Of a stretch of DNA of 64,000 nucleotides, positions 54,597 through 64,000 are shown one piece after another. The notes below the pieces were generated by a model. That model did no database searches and was not told where the DNA came from. It saw nothing but the letters and a program-made list of their open reading frames with translations. Both the position numbers and the translations under genes were made by a program. The DNA lies in contig MU404126.1 of the NCBI GenBank assembly GCA_022695795.1, positions 1 to 64,000 on the forward strand, written 5' to 3'. This stretch comes from Biscogniauxia marginata (taxonomy: Eukaryota; Ascomycota; Sordariomycetes; Xylariales; Xylariaceae). The number at the start of each line of letters is the position of its first letter. Position 1 is the stretch's first letter.

Positions 54597-55971
54597 ATGG
54601 GAGCATGCATGAGCTCAAATAAGGAGGAAGAGGAGCAGAAGAAGCGGAGTCAAGCTATTGACCGGGTACTTGACGAGGACTCGAGGAGACTGCGGCGAGA
54701 ATGTAAAATATTGCTGCTCGGTAAGCTCCTGCTGGCCCCTCTTCCTGTCCGAGCATGTGCTACGCACGATAGAAAGCCCTCGATGCTGACATCTACGTTC
54801 TACAGGCTCTGGCGAGAGCGGAAAGTCGACGATTGTCAAACAGATGAAGATCATTCATCTGAAGGGTTACTCGGAGGATGAACTGTACAATTACCGCGCG
54901 ACGGTGTTCAAGAACCTAATAGAATGCGCCAAGGCCGTTATCATCGCGATGGATCAATTCGACATCGAACCGAGCAGTGAGGAGACGAAAGAGCATTGCG
55001 ACTACCTGCTCGGATATACGGTCGAGTCGGGCCCGTCTTCGCAAATCGAACCCAAAGTTGCCACCGCCGTCCAAGCACTCTGGAGCGATCCTTGCATCGA
55101 GCGGCTCATGCAGCACTCGACCGAATTTTACCTGATGGACTCGGCTGGATAGTAAGTACACATTAGGGCGTGCGTCCCCTCGGTTATGAGACCGGATTGC
55201 TGACCATTTTGCGTAGCTTTTTCGACGAAGTGGCACGAATATGCGCTCCCGACTATCTACCAAATGAAATGGATGTTCTTCGTGCGCGAACGAAGACCAC
55301 GGGTATCTATGAGACCCGATTCCAGATGGGAGCGCTCAGTATACAGTGAGTTTCTTCTTTGTGATTAAGCTCCCCGTGCTAACACATCTCCCAGTATGTT
55401 CGATGTGGGTGGACAGCGAAGCGAGCGAAAGAAATGGATCCATTGCTTTGAAAACGTCACATCGATTATATTTTGCGTTGCCTTGAGTGAATATGATCAA
55501 GTACTGCTCGAGGAGAGCAGCCAGGTATGTTTTTATTATCTGGTGCCCCTTGGATTTAGCGTCTAACCACCCGGATAGAACCGGATGATGGAAAGTCTAC
55601 TACTTTTCGACTCGGTCGTCAACTCAAGATGGTTTATGAGGACAAGCATTATTTTGTTCCTGAACAAGGTCGACATATTCAAAGCCAAGCTTCCGAGGTC
55701 TCCGTTAGGAAACTATTTCCCGGACTACTCTGGAGGCAACGATGTCAACAAGGCCGCCAAATACTTGTTGTGGAGATTCAATCAGGTCAACAGGGCTCAT
55801 CTAAATCTTTACCCACAGTACGTCGAAGCCCAAGACCGACTCTCTTCAGCTGCTAACACGTGGATGTCTAGTTTAACGCAGGCAACCGACACATCGAACA
55901 TCCGACTAGTGTTTGCGGCCGTCAAGGAAACGATCCTCAATAATGCGCTTAGGGATTCCGGCATTTTGTGA
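54597..55971 (+). CDS. gna-3: Heterotrimeric G-protein alpha subunit, group III (GNA-3/GanB type)
   Basis: Six exons: 54597-54720, 54806-55151, 55217-55345, 55395-55524, 55579-55817, 55872-55971; 355 aa, normal for G-alpha. Motifs present: P-loop GSGESGKS (42-49), switch [15 protein letters not shown], switch [18 protein letters not shown], and a TQAT box of the TCAT type. The start MGACMSS gives N-myristoylation at Gly2 and palmitoylation at Cys4. The C-terminus DSGIL lacks the pertussis-type Cys of group I. N-terminus [25 protein letters not shown] matches the group III pattern, which in fungi signals nutrients to adenylyl cyclase for growth, sporulation and germination. A second ATG at 54594 directly precedes the start; the chosen one has the better context and is needed for the lipid signal. 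Confidence 0.94.
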
Positions 55972-58900
55972 TTTCGGTTTCTTCCTAATTTTCAGGGCTC
56001 TCCTAGGAGCTCTTCTCTTACCTTAATCTGGACGGTAAGGACTCCATCACAAAAAGCATTGGGCAGGAGTTCTGGCGGGTTGGGGAAATATTGTGACTCC
56101 TTTTATTTCTTGCAAGGCGTTCCGGGTTAGATGATTTTCCAAGTCTCGATATTTTTATACACTTTACTGGACGATCCCGGGTTTACAGCGTGTGTGAGAG
56201 AGAAAAGAGTTGACCGCAGAGGTCAGGAGGAAGATGACGGTGTCATACCTAGAGAGGCGTTGCTCGGTGCCCCCCTAAAGAAGTTTCGGTATTACATTCG
56301 ATATGGGTTCGATATTTAGCTGGAACGCAAGACATACTCCGTATAAGCGAACCTGGAAAGCGCAAGCTGTGGATGGCCTGGGTCGACTCCCAGGCCCTAA
56401 GAGATGAACTACGTACGCAACAGACGATGACTACGCGTGATGATGCGATAGGGTGATACGTTAATGGGATATCATGAATATATTCGCAATTGTATCAACC
56501 AGTTGGCGGGTTACATCTTTTGGCGCATGACTCCTAAGTGCTAGCAAATATGAAACACGTTGCGAGAACAGCTCCTTGGTTGAGACTACGACGATCAATC
56601 TCGAAGGAACTCCTGAGGTTGATACATATCAAGAGGCTAACCGTCCAGTGCCAATGATCTAACTAGGCAACTCGGGTTTTTAACTTTGCTGGGGGAGTAT
56701 TTCCATCGTCTTCCCGCTATACCACTTTTATGCCCAATGGCTACAGGTTGGGAAGAGAGACGCGCCGATGAGATGGTGGTTTGCCTACTAATTAGTCATT
56801 TTTCCATCTTTAGAATAACCATATTTAGGAACCACGCCTGGACATCAAACATCTTGGGATTCACAAGAGTTCTGAGGAGATTGGGGGGTTGCGGATCGTA
56901 TAGAGGAAGGTGTAACTAGGTGGGGACTGTGCCGATCTCGATAGTAGCAAAGGTCAATGCCATCACCATATTACATGGTATTTATTGTCGGCAAGACGGA
57001 AAAGGTGCAAGACAATCGAGTAACCCGCCACGCGATGGTTTACGGGAGGTAACATCAAGAAGCGTTATGACATAACTCGCACATACAAGCCACGGAACCG
57101 CTGTCAATAATGGAGGGGAGGTGATGTCCGCGTGAGCACTGCTGTTGCCGCTTCAATGCACCTTTTACAATACGATGGGGGTATGCTGTCTTCTTATGCA
57201 AGTCCGAAGGTGCTAAATAAGAGGAGGGGAAACCTTGATGACAAGTTAGGTATAGGGACGTGATATCCAGAGAGCCGGGAGAGCCGGAGATTGCGAGTAT
57301 TGATGTAATCAACCAAGATATTTAGATGGCCAAGGACGCCGTGAAGATCCCATGCCAATCGAGATCAGGTTAGATAAAGTGGGATTTCCAGCAGACTACA
57401 TTGATGTGAACATGAATTCGCGATTTGACATACGACAGTGTTTGTCAGTATTATTAGAGAGAGCTCGACCATATGTAGTTGGAAAAATATAACTTATATG
57501 CAATAATTTAGGTCGACTACTTATACTATGAGACGATTTAGAACATTGATACCTTATGCACGTACCTACCTACATAGCTACATTGAAGTACCTATAGCCA
57601 TCTAAGATGTGCTATCCAGCGTCGTTAAGCTATCAAAAATGAGATATCGCATAGATATCTATAGTCTCAGTCTTAGCTCTCTCCACCTTTGCCTGGGTCT
57701 AGATTTTATGTTTTGTGGATTTTTAGATAAACTTATAAGGATTGATCGAAAGGTACATCGGCTTCTATGATATCTCCAGACCACCTGGTGTCTTTTCTTT
57801 CTTTCTAATATCCCATATCATATCCTTGTTTAGTGAATAGAGTACACCCGACCAAAGTCATGTCGCCACATGTAGAGTCCCTTATTAGGGCATGTATGAG
57901 GTATGTTGCCTCAATCAATCTCTCAGCAGTATCGCTATGGCTGACTGAGAGTACCACATATGGTGCTCTTCTAGGTGGGGCAGGATGCATGCCCGTCAGG
58001 CCATTACTCCCCGCATTCTACTGCTAACGGTCCACTAGCTGAACTGCTGCCAAGCGCTAAGCGTGTAAGTCAGTTATAGTATACGCCTCCTTCCTCTTGG
58101 TTACAATCACTGACTCCCATGTAAGAGCTTCCCCTCGATCACTATCACTTCTCACAATGCGGCACATACGATGCCTGGCTAAGAACCGCCTGCATATATC
58201 TACGCAAGACACTGTACTTCCCTGCAATGCGCTGCAATGCGCTGCAAAAAAACGAAACCGAAACCTCCCGGCGCTTACAGGCCAGTTGCAGCTGCAACAT
58301 CTGATCCTTTTTCGTCTATTCACAAGCTTCGCCAGCTTTCGTCATAATGCTTCTAGCCAGACCAGACCACCTTCGTATACATACTTACCTACCTAACCTA
58401 CTATCCAATATACAACCCAAGTCTTATGTTTCTGCCCCTCCTCTTTGTATCGTGCCTCCTAGCCTATCTACCCGTCCGCTTTCCGAAGATAAATACCTAG
58501 GTTCACTACCCAGTCTACCCCCCCTTTTTCTTGTTTTCTTTCGTCTTTCTAACTTTCTCAACCTTCTCCTGCATATCTGAATATATTCTTTCTCTTATTT
58601 TGGGAGCGAATGCCTCTGTCGAAAGAAATAAAAACAAAAATAAAAATTGATATCAGCCTCTCGAAGTACCCCGCGGTGATCGGCTGATCGTCATTCGACA
58701 AGGTCCTCAAGCTTCGAGCTCCCCCCCTCCCGGAAGCTCCTCCTCTCGAACACACATACCCCACCCCCCTCATTCCTATCACCAACCTGGTGTTATTAAA
58801 TATGTACGTAGAACGTTGAGCCCAACCGTATTACATGTCAGGCAATTAGGCCCAATGGCGCAATATATCGTTCGGGTACTAATTGATTCTCTTTGCTGCT

Positions 58901-58987
58901 ATAGTTTTAAGCTCTCCCCTCTTTGATAACCTTCTCTACAATCCTTCCCCAACTCCTCGGTCCCGGTCCCTATCTTCGTAGGACAAC
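55972..58987. other. Intergenic, G-alpha 3' flank to glycogen phosphorylase promoter
   Basis: 3 kb with no supported gene. A hairpin with 8-bp arms GGCCTGGG (56375-56382) / CCCAGGCC (56389-56396) and a 6-base loop lies 400 bp past the G-alpha stop. The last 860 bp are pyrimidine-rich and contain six CCCCT pentamers. Confidence 0.5.
58131..58920 (+). promoter_or_regulatory. Cluster of CCCCT (STRE-type) pentamers upstream of glycogen phosphorylase
   Basis: CCCCT occurs at 58131, 58435, 58521, 58724, 58766 and 58916. CCCCT/AGGGG is the stress response element bound by Msn2/4 in yeast and SEB-1 in Neurospora, where it controls glycogen genes. The region is pyrimidine-rich, so some copies may be chance. 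Confidence 0.4.
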
Positions 58988-61900
58988 ATGGCTTCTGAAC
59001 GTCTGCCAACCAGGGAGCGACGCCCCTCTACGGGTGCTCCCATCGTCGACATTTCCGGCTCTGTCGGTCCTGCTGGCATCTCTCGGCCGAAACACAAGCG
59101 TACCTTTACCGGTTTCGGAGCTGGCGAGATCAAGAATGTTGAGGGTGAGGCTCTCTTTATTCCTATCTGTCTGTCTGTCTCGCTCTTGAAGTACAAGCTC
59201 GAGACCTCTCCTTATGCCCACGTGGTCCTGTTACTAACCCGCATTTCCTCTTGTTTGTAGCCTCCATCCCCGAGCCTCAACGTGCGGCTTGGACCAAGAA
59301 TCAATTCGAAGGTTTCAAGAACAAGGAGGGCTTCGAAAAGGAGGTCGTTCGTCATGTCGAGACTACCCTGGCTCGCAGCATGTTTAACTGTGACGAGGGG
59401 GCCGCATACTCGGCTACCAGCCTGACCCTTCGTGACCGTCTAATCCTAGAATGGAACAAGACCCAGCAGAAACAGACGCTGAACGACAGCAAGCGTGTAT
59501 ACTATCTGAGCTTGGAGTTCTTAATGGGCCGTGCCTTGGATAATGCTATGCTGAACATAGGCGCCAAGCAGATCGCGAAGGGTATGATTCACCCGTGACA
59601 ACACCATCATGACTACCTAATCAGTCAAGTCTGGCCTGGCTAACCTCAACGTAGAGGGTCTCGATGAACTTGGTTTCCGCATCGAGGACATCGTCGGCCA
59701 GGAGCATGACGCTGCACTGGGAAACGGTGGTCTCGGACGGCTTGCCGCCTGCTTCCTTGATAGCTTGGCATCTTTGAACTTCTCCGCCTGGGGTTACGGT
59801 TTGAGATACCGATACGGTATTTTCAAGCAGGAAATCATTGATGGCTATCAAGTCGAGGTGCCTGACTATTGGCTCGACTTCAATCCCTGGGAATTCCCGA
59901 GACATGATGTGACAGTCGATGTGGGTTTGCTAGCTGCTGATAACTTGAGAGGGAAAAGGGGTTGCTGACAAAACGACGCGCAGATCCAATTCTATGGACA
60001 TGTCCGCAAGGGCCAAGATGAAAATGGTAGGAGCATTTCCCACTGGGAGGGTGGCGAGATCGTTCAGGCCGTCGCCTACGATATGCCAACGCCCGGCTAT
60101 GACACACCCACCACGAACAACTTGCGATTGTGGTCTAGCAAGGCTGCCAGTGGTGAATTCGACTTTCAGAAGTTCAACAGCGGTGACTACGAAAGCTCGG
60201 TAGCTGATCAGCAGCGAGCCGAGACCATCAGTGCCGTCCTATATCCAAATGACAACCTGGACCGTGGAAAGGAGTTGCGTCTCAAGCAGCAATACTTCTG
60301 GGTTGCCGCGTCCCTATACGACATTATCCGCAGATTCAAGAAGTCCAAGCGCGCCTGGAGCGAGTTCCCCGACCAGGTAGCCATCCAGCTCAATGACACC
60401 CACCCGACATTGGCCGTTGTTGAGCTTCAGCGCATCTTGGTGGATATCGAGGGCCTCGAATGGGACGACGCATGGAAGATCGTCGTCGCTACTGTGAGTT
60501 ATACCATTCACAAAATACAGGTATTCAGACATAAATACTAACCACGGCTTACTTGCAGTTCGGTTATACTAACCACACTGTGCTTCCTGAAGCCCTTGAG
60601 AAGTGGCCCGTCGGCTTGGTGCAACAACTCCTGCCCCGACATCTTCAGATCATCTACGATGTCAACCTCTTCTTCCTCCAATCCGTAGAGAAGCAATTCC
60701 CCAATGACCGTGAGCTCCTGAGCCGAGTTTCGATCATCGAGGAATCCCAGCCCAAGATGGTCCGCATGGCCTATCTCGCGATTGTCGGTTCTCACAAGGT
60801 GAACGGCGTGGCCGAGCTCCATTCAGATCTCCTCCAGACGACCCTCTTCAAGGACTTTGTCACCATCTTCGGTGCCGACAAGTTCACAAACGTCACGAAC
60901 GGTGTCACGCCGAGGCGATGGCTACACCAGGCCAACCCGCGGCTATCAGAGCTGATCGCGAGCAAGATTGGCGGCCACGGTTTCCTAAAGGACCTTACCG
61001 CTCTCAACAAGCTGGAACAGTTCGTTGACGACAAGGCGTTCCGGAAAGAATGGGCAGAGATCAAGTACGCCAACAAGGTTCGCCTTGCAAAGTACATCAA
61101 GAACACTCTAAATATCAACGTCAACCCGTCGTCTCTATTTGATATCCAGGTCAAGAGAATTCACGAATACAAGCGGCAGCAGCTGAACATATTCGGTGCC
61201 ATCCACCGTTATCTAACGCTGAAGGCCATGAGTCCCGAGGAGAGAAAGAAGCAACAGCCCCGCGTCTCTATCTACGGTGGGAAGGCTGCTCCTGGTTACT
61301 GGATGGCCAAGCAAATCATTCATCTCATCAACAGTGTTGGTGCTGTTGTCAATAAGGATCCGGATATCGGTGACCTTCTCAAGGTCATCTTCCTCGAGGA
61401 CTACAACGTTAGCAAGGCAGAGATGATTATCCCTGCCTCGGACATAAGCGAGCACATCTCGACTGCTGGCACAGAGTAAGTCCCATCTGAGATTGAACAA
61501 CGTGAACGAATGACTAATGCGACCACAGGGGCTCCGGAACTAGCAACATGAAATTCGTTCTCAATGGTGGCCTGATTATTGGAACCTGTGATGGTGCCAA
61601 CGTAAGTGAAAATATATCAAACTTGTTTCCTTTTTCCGAAGTAATCTATACTCATATAGTTTCTTTAGATTGAAATCACCCGCGAGATTGGTCAGGATAA
61701 TATCTTCCTTTTCGGCACGCTCTCTGAGGATGTTGAGGATCTCCGTCACAACCACACATACGGCACACACACAATCGACCCTAATCTCTCCAAGGTGTTC
61801 GACGCTATCCAGAGCGGCACTTTCGGTGATGCTAATGACTTCAATGCGTTGATCTCTGCCGTCCGTGATCACGGCGATTACTATCTAGTCTCAGACGACT

Positions 61901-62070
61901 TCCAGTCGTACATCGATACCCACAAGATGATAGATGATGAATACCGTAACCAGAATGAATGGACCACAAAGAGCATTCGCAGTGTAGCCCGGATGGGTTT
62001 CTTCAGTTCGGACCGGTGCATCAATGAGTATGCCGAGGTTATCTGGAACGCCGAGCCCCTTGCTGTCTAA
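58988..62070 (+). CDS. gph1: Glycogen phosphorylase (EC 2.4.1.1)
   Basis: Seven exons: 58988-59144, 59261-59581, 59625-59920, 59984-60493, 60559-61475, 61529-61601, 61669-62070; 891 aa, as expected. It releases glucose-1-phosphate from glycogen with phosphate and pyridoxal phosphate in the cytosol. Seen: [67 protein letters not shown], and the cofactor Lys at about 742 in GTSNMK. The residue after Glu there is Gly (EGSGTSNMK) where EASGT is usual. This follows from the exon 5/6 splice and is conservative. The N-terminal about 50 residues are Arg/Ser/Thr-rich, where fungal and yeast enzymes are controlled by phosphorylation. Intron 2 is only 43 nt. Confidence 0.96.
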
Positions 62071-63655
62071 TCTCCGATTGGAAAGGGAGTCGTGAGCAGG
62101 TCTCGTGAGCATCTGTGAGCATGATCGGATCCGGGGGGTTAGAGCACAGCCCTAGAAAACAGGACTCGGGAGAGGTTAGATTAGGAGCAATAGATTTGGT
62201 TGTGCTTTGGTTTGTTTCTCAGCCTTGAGGGTTTCACGGAGCATACTAGTCACGTCTATGAGAAGAGTATGATGGACAATGAATAGCAAATTCAAGTATC
62301 GTCATATAACTATCACTTGCATATGTGGATGTAGGCATGTGCGTAGTATAACTACTACGGAAGCTCACGCCATCTACTAAACGTTGAAACGTGCTATGAA
62401 GATGAAACGGCATAGAGAGGTGTCTGCCTTTATTAGCGCCGTCGTGAAACACGTTGGAATTTACCGAAGTTCACTTATATAATACCGTACCGCATGTAGT
62501 TGCTCTGATTGAATACTATGCCTGTACATACTGTGTATGTACTCAAGAAAATGATTATCATACTAAAGCAGACTATACTGTACTTTGGGCTACTTGTATC
62601 GCCGTAAGCAGGACGGCTACGAGACGAGGATGTGAAGATAGCCCGGCTAGCCTGAAAGTACCGAGAAGTAGACGAATCCCCCATCCCATCCTTTTCGTCA
62701 TTCCTAAAACACTTAACTTATTCATTTCATACCTATGTAAGCCTTTCATTTTTATACTTCTGAAAAAAAAAATTCAAAATTATTCTATTCAACGTCTTAG
62801 GTACCTCACTAATAAGTCAAGCCAGCTCTATGTGATAGGTTGTTACAGAGAGATAATGTATGTATGAATATTGCTCGTCTGGCTATGCTAGGCTTGGTAA
62901 TATATATATTATATTGCCGTGGTTACTTAATGGATATGCATAGGTGAAATATGTTTATTCTGAACGTTGGTCTGGTCTGAGTGATGGGGATAAGAAGCTG
63001 TTATGAGGATATACAATTGGGGACAGAGTTTTGGGGCGGGCTCTATTTCGTAATAATAAAAAGGGGCAGGGGGCACACATCAGCAGTTACTTAGACTAAC
63101 CATAGTCTGTCTAGACGTGCTATTCTTCCTACTATTTCTTTCTTTTGTCTTCTTTTATGTTATTTATATTCATGGTAGACGCCCTGGTGGACAATATATA
63201 TATACTCCTTTCCCACAAAGTATACTCAAATTTTTCACGTCAGGTGTTCTACCACATGCGAGATGATTTCTGTGGGTGTCAAGCTGAACATGCTGAGTAG
63301 ACCTGGCTGGTATACGGGCAGACCAGTTGCAGCTTATCTATATGCATTCGTAGATGCCCAAAATTGATGCTATCGGTACAGGGATGATAACAGCCAACCC
63401 CTTCAAGCTTGAGTCAAGATCGATCTTCAGGGTCCTCCTCCCCCAGAGTGGTCATCACCGTCGCCGACTTGTGTTGATAGCTGATTGGGGGGGTTCGGGG
63501 ATGTCTATCAGGGGATAATTACTCTATTGGAGGTTGATCAGTTTCTATTTTTGACATGGCAATGCCGAAATGTGTTGCTAGAAACTGAAAATGTACCTTG
63601 CCCATGTTACACCAAGTTACAGTCATTAAATAGGTAGCCTACATGTTTTCACCGG
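62071..63655. other. Intergenic right of glycogen phosphorylase
   Basis: 1.6 kb with no supported gene; AT-rich with A- and TA-tracts (62763-62772, 62898-62913). Nothing recognisable. Confidence 0.5.
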
Positions 63656-63701
63656 TTACAGATAGGTGAGGTCCCTGAGTAAGGTTACTTTGGTACTTAC
63701 C

Positions 63702-64000
63702 TTAGTAACTGCAGGTTGACGCTGCCGGGTTCGCTGCCACGGTAGTAGTGACATGACGTCATATCTGTCACCGGGTTTCCCTGATAGCCCTGGATCTTGC
63801 TTTGTGTAAGGTTCAGATTCACGACGTCGGCATCCAGGAGCGAACGCTCCGGGGTTTGATGTAGGATTTTGACGCATCATCAAACTTCCATGCGGGTCAT
63901 CTTTTGGTACTGCTAGCCTCGTCATTGGTTGTCCTTGATAATCTGTACAGCAGCAGTAGCAGCAGCATGTAAGAAACCCCCTACAGAAACATTCACACAT
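63702..64000 (-). CDS. Possible partial exon at window edge
   Basis: An open minus-strand frame enters from the right edge and stays open to 63656. It begins with a Cys-rich patch (CECFCRGFLTCCCYCCC) followed by a polar Pro/Arg-rich stretch. The motif ACTAAG followed by GTAAGTA at 63706-63694 looks like a canonical donor, so the exon may end at 63702/63701. No family is recognised and no following exon could be placed. It may equally be a chance frame. Confidence 0.25.

Noticed and set aside
56375..56396. T-arm of a tRNA
   Set aside because: The stem is 8 bp with a 6-base loop, not 5 bp with 7 bases, and no other tRNA arm fits around it.

Overview
The window looks like a chromosome segment from a filamentous ascomycete (Pezizomycotina). 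Its genes carry short spliceosomal introns (43-223 nt, GT..AG, often with a CTAAC-like branch point). The families present are ones known from filamentous fungi: PalA/Rim20, a group III G-alpha (GNA-3 type), an RTA1-like membrane protein and a SAP30-like Sin3 partner. One end is an AT-rich block whose transposon copies differ almost only by C/T and G/A transitions, the signature of repeat-induced point mutation (RIP). The TAGGTA/TACCTA-rich intergenic sequence suggests Sordariomycetes or a close class, but I cannot fix the genus.

Bases 1 to about 16,640 form a gene-dead, AT-rich isochore. It starts with a 9-bp tandem repeat and then holds two nested Ty3/Gypsy chromoviruses. The outer element (198-15245, plus strand, target duplication GTATA) was split by an inner one (2385-9893, minus strand, target duplication GAAAG). 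Both have LTRs, gag with a decayed zinc knuckle, protease, reverse transcriptase, RNase H, integrase and a C-terminal chromodomain, all full of stops. Both also carry an antisense Cys-cluster accessory reading frame between pol and the 3' LTR. A further unassigned AT-rich relic fills 15251-16640.

From about 16.64 kb the composition switches to normal genic DNA. In order: 3-hydroxyisobutyrate dehydrogenase (+), RTA1-like membrane protein (+), FAD monooxygenase (-, convergent with the RTA1-like gene, both very GC-rich), palA/rim20 (-), mitochondrial DnaJ chaperone Mdj1 (-), SAP30-like Sin3-binding protein (-), GNAT acetyltransferase (-), a three-domain P-loop kinase / HAD phosphatase / phosphoribosyltransferase fusion (+, divergent from the GNAT), an unrecognised membrane protein with PY motifs and a regular Cys array (+), an orphan acidic-tailed protein (-), an SH3/zinc-finger protein (+), group III G-alpha (+) and glycogen phosphorylase (+).

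Most genes are single-copy housekeeping or signalling genes with long intergenic spaces (up to 6.4 kb before the G-alpha gene) and no operon-like logic. Recognisable themes are valine catabolism (HIBADH), ambient-pH signalling (PalA), mitochondrial protein folding (Mdj1), chromatin repression (SAP30-like), and nutrient/stress signalling with glycogen use (G-alpha, glycogen phosphorylase). The most unusual items are the nested elements with their antisense Cys-cluster frames and swapped U3 regions, the kinase-HAD-PRTase fusion, the PY/Cys-array membrane protein, and the orphan gene with layered inverted repeats in its promoter. I found no rRNA, tRNA or CRISPR feature.
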